A DNA stretch of 57,568 nt from Mesorhizobium alhagi CCNWXJ12-2 (lineage in GTDB: Bacteria > Pseudomonadota > Alphaproteobacteria > Rhizobiales > Rhizobiaceae): positions 1 through 57,568 of the forward strand of contig NZ_AHAM01000218.1 of NCBI RefSeq assembly GCF_000236565.1, given 5' to 3'. Both the position numbers and the translations under genes were made by a program. Positions 32,042 through 41,127 of this stretch are shown here, piece after piece (the stretch's first letter is position 1; each line of letters begins with the position of its first letter). The notes under the pieces were generated by a model. It was not told where the DNA came from and ran no database searches. It was given only the letters and a program-made list of their open reading frames with translations.

Positions 32042-34087
32042 ATGAACGGGCCGGAACCGGGGACCATTAGCAGGGATCCGCTGCTGCAGCCGCTGACCAT
32101 CAAGAAGCTGACGTTGCGCAACCGCATCATCAGCACCAGCCATGCCTGCGGTCTCGAAGTCGGCGGAATGCCGCAGGAAGCATACCAGCGCTATCATGAG
32201 GAGAAGGCCAGGGGAGGGCTGGCACTTTCGATGTTCGGCGGCTCGTCCAACGTCGACCGCGATTCACCCAACATCTTCCGCCAGCTCAATGTTGGCACGG
32301 ATGCGATCATCCCCCATCTCCAGCGCTTCAGCACGCGCATGCATGATCTCGGTGCTGCCTTGATGTGCCAGATCACACATCTGGGCCGCCGCGGCGATCC
32401 ATATGCGGGCGACCGGCTCTCCACGATCGGTCCCTCGCCGGTGCGCGAGACCCTTCACCGCAGTATCCCCAAAGAGATGGACGAGCACGATATCGACCGT
32501 GTCGTGAAGGCCTATGCGTGCGCTGCCCTGCGTTGCAAGGAAGGCGGGCTGGACGGGATCGAGACCTTGGCGGCCGGACATCTGATCGGCCAGTTCCTGT
32601 CGCCGGTGACCAACCGCCGAACCGACCGTTTCGGCGGCTCGCTGGAAAACCGCCTGCGCTTCGGCCTCATGGTGCATGAAGCCATTCGAAAGGCAGTGGG
32701 GGACGACTTTCTCGTCGGAATGCGCGTCGTGGTGGATGAGGGCCCTGACGGCGGGTTGGGCTTCGAGGAATGCGTCAAAGCGGCCCTGATGCTCAAGGAG
32801 GCGGGGGCCGTCGACTTCTTCAACGCCATTTACGGCACCATGGATACCACACGCGCGCTGGCCGAGGAGAACATGCCGGGCATGGGCTCGCCTCTGGCGC
32901 CTTGGGTCAAGCCGGTCGGCGCATTTCGTTCGGAAGTCGCACTGCCCGTGTTCCATGCCGCGCGCATTGCCGATGTCGCTTCCGCACGCTTCGCCGTAGT
33001 GGAACGCATGTTGGACATGGCGGGCATGACACGCGCCCAGATCGCCGATCCTCATCTGGTGGAGAAGCTCGCCAGCGGGCGCGAGACCGAGATCCGGCCT
33101 TGCGTCGGCGCAACGCATTGCCAGTCGCCATATCGGCCCTCCTGCCTGCACAACGCCGCGACCGGCCGCGAACTGACACTGCGCCATGTGATCGAGAAGG
33201 CACAGGGACCGGCGCGAAAGGTGGTCATCGTCGGTGGCGGGCCAGCCGGTCTGGAGGCGGCGCGCATCAGCGCGGAGCGGGGCCATGCCGTTTCACTCCA
33301 CGAAGCGGGTAGCGACCTTGGCGGACAGATCCGCATCGGCGCGACCGGCTCCTGGCGACGCGATCTCCTAGGCGTTGTCGAGTGGCGCGCGGCCGAACTG
33401 CAGCGCCTCGGCGTATCGGTCCACACCAACAGCTATCTGGAAAGCACCGATATCGCCGCTCTCGAACCGGATGTCGTCATCCTCGCCACGGGCGGCCTGC
33501 CGCAGATCGACCTACAGGAGGGAGCGGATCTGTGCCTTAGCACTTGGGACGTCCTGACCGGACAGGTTCCGCTACAGGGCGAAGTGCTGATCTATGACGG
33601 AACCGGCCGGCACCCGGGCCCGCTTGCCGCAGAGCAGGCCCGGCAAGCGGGTGCCGAGGTCATCTACGTCTCGATAGACGCACAGCTGTCGGAGGAGCTG
33701 ACCTATGCTGAACGCCTGCGGTGGAAAAAGCGGTTCCTGCAGATCGGCGTGAAGCCGGTCTTCGAGAGCCGGCTTTTCGCCGTTAGGCGCCGGGATAACC
33801 GGCTGGAAGCAAGCTTTCTCAACGAGATCTCGCGGGAGGTGACGAGCGTCCTGGTGGACCAGGTCATCGTCGAGCAGGGCAGCATCCCAATGAACGATAT
33901 CTATTTGGAGCTTCGTCCCCAATCGGCGAATGACGGCGTCACAGATCTCGACGCCATGGTGAAAGCGGCGGCCCAACCACGCCTGCGGGACAGCGGCTTT
34001 GAACTGCACCGCATCGGTGACGCCGTTTCGAGCCGGAACATTCACGCCGCGGTGCTGGATGCCTTAAGAATATGCAGCGCGCTATGA
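32042..34087 (+). CDS. DgcA/Stc2-like NADH:flavin oxidoreductase with Fe-S motif (N-demethylase family)
   Basis: This 681-residue modular enzyme has an N-terminal old-yellow-enzyme TIM barrel (about 1-345, with HACGLEVGGMPQ and SPVTNRRTDRFGGSLENRLRF), a cysteine-containing linker, and a C-terminal dinucleotide-binding half (VVIVGGGPAGLEAARISAERG, about 400-680). The architecture is that of trimethylamine dehydrogenase and 2,4-dienoyl-CoA reductase. In those the linker binds a 4Fe-4S cluster through CxxCxxxC plus a distal Cys; here only Cys354, Cys360 and Cys368 are seen. As I recall, the dimethylglycine (DgcA) and stachydrine/N-methylproline demethylases share this reduced spacing. An N-methylated amino acid is therefore a reasonable substrate. 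The preceding ABC operon ends 138 bp earlier. Confidence 0.88.
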   Translation: MNGPEPGTISRDPLLQPLTIKKLTLRNRIISTSHACGLEVGGMPQEAYQRYHEEKARGGLALSMFGGSSNVDRDSPNIFRQLNVGTDAIIPHLQRFSTRMHDLGAALMCQITHLGRRGDPYAGDRLSTIGPSPVRETLHRSIPKEMDEHDIDRVVKAYACAALRCKEGGLDGIETLAAGHLIGQFLSPVTNRRTDRFGGSLENRLRFGLMVHEAIRKAVGDDFLVGMRVVVDEGPDGGLGFEECVKAALMLKEAGAVDFFNAIYGTMDTTRALAEENMPGMGSPLAPWVKPVGAFRSEVALPVFHAARIADVASARFAVVERMLDMAGMTRAQIADPHLVEKLASGRETEIRPCVGATHCQSPYRPSCLHNAATGRELTLRHVIEKAQGPARKVVIVGGGPAGLEAARISAERGHAVSLHEAGSDLGGQIRIGATGSWRRDLLGVVEWRAAELQRLGVSVHTNSYLESTDIAALEPDVVILATGGLPQIDLQEGADLCLSTWDVLTGQVPLQGEVLIYDGTGRHPGPLAAEQARQAGAEVIYVSIDAQLSEELTYAERLRWKKRFLQIGVKPVFESRLFAVRRRDNRLEASFLNEISREVTSVLVDQVIVEQGSIPMNDIYLELRPQSANDGVTDLDAMVKAAAQPRLRDSGFELHRIGDAVSSRNIHAAVLDALRICSAL

Positions 34088-34104
34088 CTGTTGGTACGGC
34101 GGTG

Positions 34105-35400
34105 TCAGCGACCGATGGCGTCGAGAAACTGATACCAGCCCGCGACGGTGCGAACCGCCGGCTCGCGCAGGAAATAGAACGGGATGGGTTTTGGACCATC
34201 CCGTTCGATGAGACCAAGGTCCGGCTTATCCCCCAGCATCAGGTCGACGACGCGACTGCCCATGAGGCTCGACAGGGCAATGCCGGCTCCGTTGTAGCCC
34301 AGCGCAAAGCCGGTCCGCTCATCGAGCACGCCGACCTGCGGCAGGCTATCCATGGTCATCGCCACGAGCCCGGACCAGCGATGGGTAATCGCGGTGCCGG
34401 CAAGCTGGGGGAATATGTTCTTGAGCGCTCTTTCGAGAGCCTGGAAGGCGGAAGCGGAGTCCTCGCGCCCGAAAGCGCCGCGTCCGCCAAACAGCATCCG
34501 GTCGCCGGCAGGGCGGAACCAGCGCATCATGCGGCGTGTCTCGCTGTAGCTTCGGCCATGCGGCATGAGCGTGGTGCGAAGCTTGGGGCCAAGCGGTTCC
34601 GTCGCGATCATGGCGCTGCGGAAGGGAATGACCGTTCCGCGCACCGGCGCCGTGGCGGCCGTGATGTCGGAATAGCCGTTGGTGGCGATCAGGACATGCC
34701 GGGCGATGACTTCGCCTTGCGCCGTCGTCAAAACGGCGCGGTCGCCGTCCTTGTTGCGCGCCAACACCGCCGAATGCTCGAAGATTTTGCCGCCGTCCGC
34801 ATGCACCGCGGCGGCAAGCCCGCGCGCATAGCTCAGCGGATGGATGACGCCGGCATGGGTCGAAAGCACGCCGCCGACGAAATCGGCCGAACCGGTTTCC
34901 TCCCGTACCTGGTCGGCACCGAGTACGGTCAGGCTGGTGTCGCCGAACATGTCCCGCGCCGTCTCCGCCTCGGCCACGAGCCGCGTCTGGGCAAGGTCGT
35001 TGTGCGCGCAGCGCAGGTTGCCGGTCCGGGCAAAGCCGGCATCCGCGATCCCCAGCTCTTCGATATTCCGCTCGACACAATCCATCGCGTCGTGACCGAT
35101 GCGGTGCATGCGCCGGGCTATTTCGAGATCATGGTGCCGGGCGATGTCGCTTAGCGAGACACGGAATTTCGTGGAAACGACTCCGCCGTTGCGGCCGGAT
35201 GCGCCCCAGCCGATCTCGGCCGCTTCCAGCACGACCGGGTGCAGGCCGCGTTCGATGGCGCGCAACGCGGCGTTAAGGCCGGTATACCCGCCGCCGATAA
35301 TGGCGATGTCTGCATTGACCGCATCGGAGAGCATGACCGGGGCCGGCGCGGGCAAGGCCGTTTCCCGCCACAGCGATCGAGGATGCTCGATCTCGTTCAT
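34105..35400 (-). CDS. FAD-dependent oxidoreductase (DadA/PuuB-like)
   Basis: This 431-residue flavoprotein has the dinucleotide site ADIAIIGGGYTGLNAALRAI near residues 29-48, the SGRNGGVVSTKF motif and a C-terminal GYNGAGIALSSLMG. These are typical of the DAO superfamily branch with gamma-glutamylputrescine oxidase and related amine oxidases. The start at 35400 has GGAGG just upstream; a longer frame to 35460 would overlap the HAD gene. It is converging with the demethylase gene (17 nt apart) and follows the HAD gene on the minus strand. Confidence 0.92.
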   Translation of the reverse strand: MNEIEHPRSLWRETALPAPAPVMLSDAVNADIAIIGGGYTGLNAALRAIERGLHPVVLEAAEIGWGASGRNGGVVSTKFRVSLSDIARHHDLEIARRMHRIGHDAMDCVERNIEELGIADAGFARTGNLRCAHNDLAQTRLVAEAETARDMFGDTSLTVLGADQVREETGSADFVGGVLSTHAGVIHPLSYARGLAAAVHADGGKIFEHSAVLARNKDGDRAVLTTAQGEVIARHVLIATNGYSDITAATAPVRGTVIPFRSAMIATEPLGPKLRTTLMPHGRSYSETRRMMRWFRPAGDRMLFGGRGAFGREDSASAFQALERALKNIFPQLAGTAITHRWSGLVAMTMDSLPQVGVLDERTGFALGYNGAGIALSSLMGSRVVDLMLGDKPDLGLIERDGPKPIPFYFLREPAVRTVAGWYQFLDAIGR

Positions 35401-35425
35401 CGCGCCGTGGCTCCCTCCTTGCTCG

Positions 35426-36133
35426 TCAGCCGCCGAATTCCGCTTCGACCGCATCGGCAAGCGCGGCGAGCGTCGCGAAATGGAAATCGGGCGTGGTCAC
35501 TTCGCCCGGATGCGGAGTGCCGCCATAGCCTTCCTGGTGCATCCGCCGCTCGATCCAGCAGGCCTTGTAACCGAGCGAGCGGGCGACGCCGATGTCATGA
35601 TACTGGCTCTGTGCGACGTGCAGTATGTCTTCCTGGCGATAGCCGAAGGCGGATTGCCGCCCGAGATTATGCGAGAAGAAGCGCGGGTCAGGCTTGGCGC
35701 ACCTGGCGTCGTCCATTGTAACGGCGTCATGGAATGGGTTCCCCAGCGTGTGCGAGTAGGCACTGAAGGCGACGCGGTCGGCGTTCGTCATCGCGACGAG
35801 GCGAAAATGCCGGCGCAACCGCTTGAGCGCCTCGGCGGAATCCTCGAATGCCGGCCAGCGCAACACCGCGATCTGGAAGGCGTCGGCCGAGCCTCCGTCG
35901 ACAGGCAGATCGAGCTTACGCGCCACATAGAGATAGACCTCCGCCATAACCTGGCTGGAACGGCCGGGATGCTCGACACGTGCATCCAGATAGGGGGCGA
36001 AGAGGTCGTCGTCGCTCAGCCCCTCTGCGGCCTTTCCGCCGATCTGGCGGAAGGCGTCGAGTATCCCCTTCTCGAAATCGATCAGCGTGCCCACGACGTC
36101 GAAGGTCAGGAGTTTGAAATCCTTGAAGGGCAT
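35426..36133 (-). CDS. HAD superfamily hydrolase (haloacid dehalogenase type II-like)
   Basis: This 235-residue HAD hydrolase has the nucleophile motif LLTFDVVGTLID (Asp12), motif II in VAMTNADR, the motif III lysine in CAKPDPRFF and a motif IV region HDIGVARSLGYKACW. The second acidic residue of the DxD pair is replaced (DVVGT), which is common in the dehalogenase-like group and argues against a classical phosphatase. It is first in a two-gene minus-strand unit with the DadA-like oxidase. Confidence 0.9.
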   Translation of the reverse strand: MPFKDFKLLTFDVVGTLIDFEKGILDAFRQIGGKAAEGLSDDDLFAPYLDARVEHPGRSSQVMAEVYLYVARKLDLPVDGGSADAFQIAVLRWPAFEDSAEALKRLRRHFRLVAMTNADRVAFSAYSHTLGNPFHDAVTMDDARCAKPDPRFFSHNLGRQSAFGYRQEDILHVAQSQYHDIGVARSLGYKACWIERRMHQEGYGGTPHPGEVTTPDFHFATLAALADAVEAEFGG

Positions 36134-36227
36134 TCGGCGGTTCCTCTTTGCGGTTTCAAGTCGACCTTCCCGGGAAGGTTAAGATGCAATCAACAGCAGG
36201 ACGGCCGCCCCCGCAATTCCACAAATG

Positions 36228-36253
36228 GTAACCGGGGAGGTTACATATTGTAA
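36228..36253. promoter_or_regulatory. Overlapping dyads in the HAD/LysR divergent region
   Basis: GTAACC (36228-36233)/GGTTAC (36239-36244) is a perfect dyad with a 5-nt spacer; it overlaps TTAC-ATATT-GTAA (36241-36253), which ends at the LysR start codon. The position suits autoregulation of the LysR gene and control of the divergent HAD/oxidase unit. The GGGGAGG inside the first dyad is also the best ribosome site for the LysR gene, so bound regulator could affect initiation. Confidence 0.5.
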
Positions 36254-37194
36254 TGGCACGGCTTCGCCACCTGCTTCCCTCGTTCAATGCGCTTGTCACC
36301 TTCGAAGCTGCGGTGCGCTGCGGCACCTTTGCCCGCGCCGCGAAGGAGCTCTGCGTCACCGGCCCCGCGGTCAGCCGGACCATCGGGCGGCTCGAAGCGC
36401 ACCTTGGGCTCGTCCTTTTCCACCGCACGGGCGCGGGCGCCGTGCTGACGGAGGAAGGAAGCGCACTTTTTTCCGGCATTTCGGGCAGCTTCGACTCCAT
36501 CGAAAAGACATTGCTGCGGGTGCAACAGGCACGGCGCTCGGGGGTACAAACCGTCGTTCTGTCGGCCTCGTCGGCCTTCGCAACACATTGGTTCATGCCC
36601 AGGCTTGCCGACTTCCAGGAAAGGTTCCCAACGGTTGATATCCGCTTCCAGCTCATCAGCGGACCGCTTGGCGGATCCGTGAATGGGGCCGACATCGCCA
36701 TGCGCTTCGACCATGGCAGCGGCCCCCGCCATGTTGCCCGCGCAGTCATGCCGGAGCTGCTGGTTCCAATCCGCGCTCCCCACTTCCGCGGTGCGGAGGC
36801 ATCTGCCGGTGCGTTCATGCCGACCGTTGATCGCATAATCAATCTCAGCACCGCCGGGCCGGATTGGTCGGGGCTGTTTTCCGATGATACGCCAGACGAA
36901 AGGCCGGGCGGGCTGCAATTTTCGGACTATACGGTCGTGGTTCAGGCTGCCCTGCTTGGGCAGGGTGTCGCGCTCGGCTGGCTCAACGTCGTCTCACATC
37001 TGCTGGCTCGCGGCGATCTTGTGCCGGTCGGACAGGTCAAGAGGACCGGCCGGACATGCGAACTGGTCACGACTTGCAACCCCGAAACGCCGGTCATCGT
37101 CGAGATCTGCGATTGGATCGGCGCCGAGTTCGATGCCGATCTGGCACGTATCAATATGCAATATCCCGACCTCGGACTCGGCGCTTTTAAGTGA
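36253..37194 (+). CDS. LysR family transcriptional regulator (GcvA-like)
   Basis: This 313-residue regulator begins RHLLPSFNALVTFEAAVRCG and contains CVTGPAVSRTIGRLEAHLGL, the N-terminal pattern of GcvA-type LysR proteins. The effector domain follows, ending in a tail GAEFDADLARINM. It is divergent from the HAD/DadA-like unit and 50 bp upstream of the enolase-superfamily gene on the same strand, so it may control both. Confidence 0.92.
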   Translation: MARLRHLLPSFNALVTFEAAVRCGTFARAAKELCVTGPAVSRTIGRLEAHLGLVLFHRTGAGAVLTEEGSALFSGISGSFDSIEKTLLRVQQARRSGVQTVVLSASSAFATHWFMPRLADFQERFPTVDIRFQLISGPLGGSVNGADIAMRFDHGSGPRHVARAVMPELLVPIRAPHFRGAEASAGAFMPTVDRIINLSTAGPDWSGLFSDDTPDERPGGLQFSDYTVVVQAALLGQGVALGWLNVVSHLLARGDLVPVGQVKRTGRTCELVTTCNPETPVIVEICDWIGAEFDADLARINMQYPDLGLGAFK

Positions 37195-37244
37195 TGGCGC
37201 CGTCACTGCGGAGCAATGCCTGTAGCTGAAAATGGTGACGCTTG

Positions 37245-38411
37245 ATGAAATTGAAGACAGCCAACATTTATCTCATTCAGAGCGGAGGCATTCGGCCGGT
37301 ACTGCTCGAACTGATAACCGATGACGGCGTGACAGGAGTCGGCGAAGCTGGGCTGGCCTACGGCCTCGGCGGACTGGCAGCCACGGGCATGCTCAAGGAG
37401 ATGATCGAGCGCTACCTGGCGAACGGCCAGGGGCCTTTCGGCGTGCAGAGCCTTTGGGCGGAAATGTACGACCACAGTTTCTGGACCAAAGGCGGCGGGC
37501 CGGTGGTCTTTTCCGCGATGAGCGCCATCGAGCAGGCCTTGATGGACATCAAAGCCCGCGCTTTGGGAATTCCCGTATATGAACTTCTGGGCGGCCGCAT
37601 GCGCGACGGACTGCGCACCTATGCAAATGGCTGGTACTTCGGTTGCACGTCCGACAGCGATCTGCCGAAAGCCGCGGTTGGCGCAGTGACAGACGGTTAT
37701 GGCGCCCTTAAGTTCTATCCTTTCGCCACCATTTTGCCGGACGGCAGGTTGCGTCACCCCTCGCTGCGCGGGGCGAGCGAGCCAGAGCTTGTCCGACAAG
37801 CGATTTCGCGCGTTGCCGCAGTCCGCGAAGCGGTGGGGCCAGAGGTGGAGCTAATGCTCGATCTGTCCGCCGGGGCCACTCCCGACGACACGATACGGTT
37901 CTGTCATGCGATCGAGAAATTCGACATCACTTATGTGGAGGAGCCGGCCGATCCGGGCGACATCGGTTCGCTCATCAAGGTCGCAAACGCCCTCTCCCAG
38001 AGGGTGGCGGTCGGCGAGCGCGTCTATACCCGGTATGGCTTCCGCGACGTTCTGGAGTCGCGCGCCGTGGACATTCTCCAGCCGGATATCGGCAATACCG
38101 GTGGCCTCCTTGAGGCCCGCAAGATCGCGGCTATGGCGGAGGCCTACAGCGTCAAGGTGCAACCGCATATCTGCGCGAGCGCCTTGTCCACCGCGGTCGG
38201 CATGCACTTCAGCGCGTCGATCCCCAACTTCTACATTCAGGAGCATTTCCCATACTGGGATCGCATTCCCGGCCACATCGAAGTCCTCGAGGACCCCATC
38301 GAGCCGACTTTGAAGAACGGCGTCATACCCATTCGTGATAGCCCCGGCTTCGGAGTGACGTTCAGGCGGGAGGCGCTGAGGGACTGCCTATATCAAACCG
38401 TGGCCCTTTAG
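37245..38411 (+). CDS. Mandelate racemase/muconate lactonizing enzyme family dehydratase or racemase
   Basis: This 388-residue enolase-superfamily enzyme has metal ligands Asp206 (LMLDLSAG), Glu232 (YVEEPAD) and Glu258 (VGERV), a catalytic lysine candidate Lys156 (GALKFYPF) and His308 (VQPHICAS). These place it in the mandelate racemase-like branch that includes sugar acid dehydratases such as galactonate dehydratase. The start is ATG 37245; the TTG just before it is not needed. The substrate is probably a hydroxy acid or aldonate. It lies alone after the GcvA-like regulator. Confidence 0.92.
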   Translation: MKLKTANIYLIQSGGIRPVLLELITDDGVTGVGEAGLAYGLGGLAATGMLKEMIERYLANGQGPFGVQSLWAEMYDHSFWTKGGGPVVFSAMSAIEQALMDIKARALGIPVYELLGGRMRDGLRTYANGWYFGCTSDSDLPKAAVGAVTDGYGALKFYPFATILPDGRLRHPSLRGASEPELVRQAISRVAAVREAVGPEVELMLDLSAGATPDDTIRFCHAIEKFDITYVEEPADPGDIGSLIKVANALSQRVAVGERVYTRYGFRDVLESRAVDILQPDIGNTGGLLEARKIAAMAEAYSVKVQPHICASALSTAVGMHFSASIPNFYIQEHFPYWDRIPGHIEVLEDPIEPTLKNGVIPIRDSPGFGVTFRREALRDCLYQTVAL

Positions 38412-38804
38412 CCTTCCCACATAAAGGCAGAGCACTTCGTAAGCGCTTATTGCGTTTGAGAGAAAATACGGACATGTCGTTGTTCGAGAGATCCAGTTCT
38501 GGCGCACTGGGGCGCAGCCCCACGCATGATCCGAGGGCCCAGGACCGACATTCAAACGCACCTACAGTAATGTGCCTTGCACTGGCGTCGCCAGAATAAG
38601 GATCTGGGTTCCGGCTTCGGCACCATGACCAGTTGCTCGTCGGGGGAACCCGCTGCAGCGTCCTGCCCTCGCGCAAAACCGGGGCGGATTGTCACGGGTT
38701 GCCAGCGCAGTCCCACATCAATTGCAATCTACGAGCAGATGAGTGATTTCGATGGTCCGCTGCCCCGCTTTCGATTTTGGCAGGCCAATGGCAGCGGGTT
38801 GCGA
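38412..38804. other. Gene-free intergenic region with a small palindrome
   Basis: No supportable gene lies here. A perfect 10-bp palindrome TAAGCGCTTA occurs at 38440-38449, 30 bp after the dehydratase stop. It has no U tract and no downstream promoter target on the plus strand, so its meaning is unclear. A minus-strand frame of 104 codons (38362-38676) overlaps the dehydratase end and shows no motif. Confidence 0.5.
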
Positions 38805-39596
38805 TCAGTGAATGCCGACCTGCGCGTTTGGGGACACCGGCGAAGCGTGATGGACGATCTCCACGCGGTTGCGGCCGTTCCGCTTTGCTTCGTACAGCCG
38901 CTGGTCGGCATGGCGGTAGAGTTCGCTGAAGGATGTCTCGCGGTCGAAGGTGACGCCGCCGACGCTGACCGAAAGCCTGCAGCTTTCCTCGCCGAGATTA
39001 AGTTCGGTAGCCAGCACTTCCGTGCGGATGCGGTTGGCGACAATGCCTGCGCGGTCGGGGCTGACGCCAGGCAGGAATACGCTGAATTCCTCGCCTCCGA
39101 TGCGCCCGAATATGTCGAATTCGCGCAGCGCCTGCCTGATCGCCTGGGCGATGGCCTTGAGCGCCTCGTCGCCGCAGACATGCCCGAAACGGTCGTTGAT
39201 CGTCTTGAAGTGATCGATGTCGATGACCAGGAGCGCACCGGAATGCCCGGCCTCCTGGGCGGCGATGCGATCAAGATAGCGGTCGACCATGGCCGTGAAC
39301 GCCCGGCGGTTCAAGCATGAGGTGAGTGGGTCGGTCGAGGCGACGACCATGAGTTCGCGATGCGCTATGGCCAGTTCGCGCTGCTTGCCGAGCAGATAGC
39401 CGAAGAATGGCGGGGCGAGCAGCAGGGGAATGATCACATTGTTGAGCGGCTGTGAGCCCCAGCGCCAGGTGCCGGTCTCGAAGGAATAGCTGTCGATGCC
39501 GAAGGCAACGGCGATGCAGCACAGCGTGCCGAGTGTGCTCAAAATGACGATCCGCCCCCGGCCCACAGCGGAAAAGTCTAAAAATTGCTTGATCAT
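38805..39596 (-). CDS. Membrane-anchored GGDEF diguanylate cyclase
   Basis: This 263-residue protein starts MIKQFLDFSAVGRG; an in-frame ATG 13 codons upstream at 39635 is also possible. Two predicted membrane helices (about residues 15-33 and 47-66) precede a short coiled linker. A GGDEF domain follows, beginning STDPLTSCLNRRAF, with the active-site motif RIGGEEFSVFLPG and FDRETSFSELYRHADQRLYE at the end. GGEEF is a functional variant, so cyclic di-GMP synthesis is likely. It is transcribed alone. Confidence 0.92.
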   Translation of the reverse strand: MIKQFLDFSAVGRGRIVILSTLGTLCCIAVAFGIDSYSFETGTWRWGSQPLNNVIIPLLLAPPFFGYLLGKQRELAIAHRELMVVASTDPLTSCLNRRAFTAMVDRYLDRIAAQEAGHSGALLVIDIDHFKTINDRFGHVCGDEALKAIAQAIRQALREFDIFGRIGGEEFSVFLPGVSPDRAGIVANRIRTEVLATELNLGEESCRLSVSVGGVTFDRETSFSELYRHADQRLYEAKRNGRNRVEIVHHASPVSPNAQVGIH

Positions 39597-39635
39597 CTTC
39601 GTTTGCGGTGCCCGGCCCATCCAAGGCGCGAGCAT

Positions 39636-40191
39636 AGCCGACGAGGGTTAACTCAGTCTTTGCGCCGACCGGCGCTTTTTAAGAGATCGCGCAGACCGCC
39701 TCTTAGCCAACCGGAGCGGCGGTCGCTTTATGGCCGGTTCAAAACTCTGCCACCTCGCCCCCAGCGGATGCATTGAGGCGTTCGGCCCCACAGGGCAGGG
39801 GATTGACTATTCGGAGCGGATCCGGTGATCAGGTCAGCGATCAAATGGCACGCCCGGGAGCCTATGCCGTCTCAACGCCGATCGGCACGACAAAGCATGA
39901 AATCCTAGGAGCCGGCAAGGTGGTGCCGATTCCAACGCAAGGCGTGGACGTGTATCCCTTCCACACCGGAGGCTTTCCTGCGCGGTTTATCCGCCGCGCA
40001 CGGGATCAGCCTACCGGTTTTTGTTTTCATCTGGAACAAGCATTCGACCGCCCAGTTCTAAGGCTCCAGTGGGTACTGGCTGGTAAGCCAAGGGCCCGCC
40101 GCTCGTTCGGCTCACTTCAGCGGCGGGTTCTTCGCGTCCCGCCTTGCGTTCTCAAAGCCGGCGTCTGTTCGGAGGCGTTTGCTTTTGCGTT
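39636..40191. other. Non-coding or decayed interval
   Basis: Between the GGDEF gene and the AAA-ATPase remnant I find no gene I can support. A 162-codon plus-strand frame (39773-40261) has no recognisable domain, ends inside the ATPase remnant and is probably chance. A strong hairpin at 40095-40127 is listed separately. Confidence 0.5.
40095..40127 (+). terminator. Strong hairpin, possible terminator
   Basis: CCCGCCGCT (40095-40103) pairs perfectly with AGCGGCGGG (40119-40127) around 15 nt and is followed by TTCTT. It lies just beyond the 3' end of the minus-strand ATPase remnant and could end transcription from either side. The U tract is short. Confidence 0.5.
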
Positions 40192-40803
40192 TCAGCGCTT
40201 TGGAGTAGGGAAATGCGAAGCAGTGGCCACCACGTCGCGCTCGATAATGCTGTCGACATAGTTCGAGGATCGGCCCATCCGGTCGCGGTCGGGAAGTTGG
40301 CGCATTTCCGGGAAGCCGCCGCGCACGACGAGATCGATGATCTCCGGTCGATCATAGGAGCGCGGTTTGGGGAGCAAAGGTAGTGGATTTTTCGGGTCAG
40401 CTGCGACCGCATCAAGAATGCGGCATGGAGCTGCACGATAAATCTCGGCGGTGCTGAACGGACGTAGCGTGAGCGTCGTGACTCGGCCTGCAAGGGAGTC
40501 GTAAGCCTTGCCGGATGTGAAAATATCGGCTGATCCGGTCAGCACGAAGTGGCCGCGGCGGTTGTCTTGGTCGACGATGCGCTTAAGAGCGAATGTAAGT
40601 TCTGGGAGGCGCTGGACCTCGTCGATAACGACGGGCAGGGCAGAATCCTTAGCCTGGTCAGAGAGCGCCTTGAGCTGGTTGCAGGGATCCTCTTCCAGCG
40701 AGCGCCGGGCCGCGTCATCGTCCAGCGTTACGTAGGCCGCAGACTTCAGGAGATCGCGGACCAAGGTTGATTTCCCCTCTTGCCGGGGGCCGACTACGTT
40801 CAC
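40192..40803 (-). pseudogene. Truncated AAA ATPase (DUF4143-type) remnant
   Basis: About 203 codons of an ATPase read open: P-loop GPRQEGKSTLVRDLL, Walker B PVVIDEVQRLPEL, sensor VLTGSADIF, then DLVVRGGFPEMR and YVDSIIERDV. Full-length members have about 400 residues with a C-terminal DUF4143 domain; here the reading stops right after the linker. The frame also continues upstream of the first usable GTG (to about 40880) with ADSLANSRIVNVV-like family sequence but no ATG, so both ends look lost. The P-loop has Glu where a small residue is usual. Non-function is inferred from length. Confidence 0.7.
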
Positions 40804-41127
40804 GATCCGGCTGTTTGCTAGGCTATCGGCGTAAAAGGCATGGTTTGTCCAGCAGAAACCACGGTTAGACTGCTTACGAATCGGCTATCGGCATACTCGC
40901 AGATCTGCGATTAGACAACACGGGAAAATGCTATTAGCGTGACCGCAAAATTCCTGTTAGGTGGCGTGCAATTTGACTTTGGTCCGCCCAGCCCCCTAGC
41001 TGGGGGTCAAAGTTCGGCGCTTGTTCACAGATTGACTGAGCGGACTATTCCCGGCGGCCCCGTCGGCCAACTCCGCTCGTTCTCTCGGCGCAACAGCACA
41101 AGCTTAGACTGGCAGCCGACCCTCATC
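40804..41127. other. Intergenic region with an IS-end-like inverted repeat
   Basis: No gene is seen. ACTTTG (40976-40981) and CAAAGT (41008-41013) flank a GC-rich core with CCCCCTAGCTGGGGG. The segment GGGGGTCAAAGTTCGGCGC reminds me of IS21-type ends in rhizobia. No transposase gene adjoins it, so if correct it is a solo end or remnant. Confidence 0.35.

Noticed and set aside
38362-38676. 104-codon minus-strand frame after the dehydratase gene
   Set aside because: Overlaps the end of the dehydratase, no motif, odd composition.
39773-40261. 162-codon plus-strand frame
   Set aside because: No recognisable domain and it runs into the recognisable AAA-ATPase remnant on the other strand.
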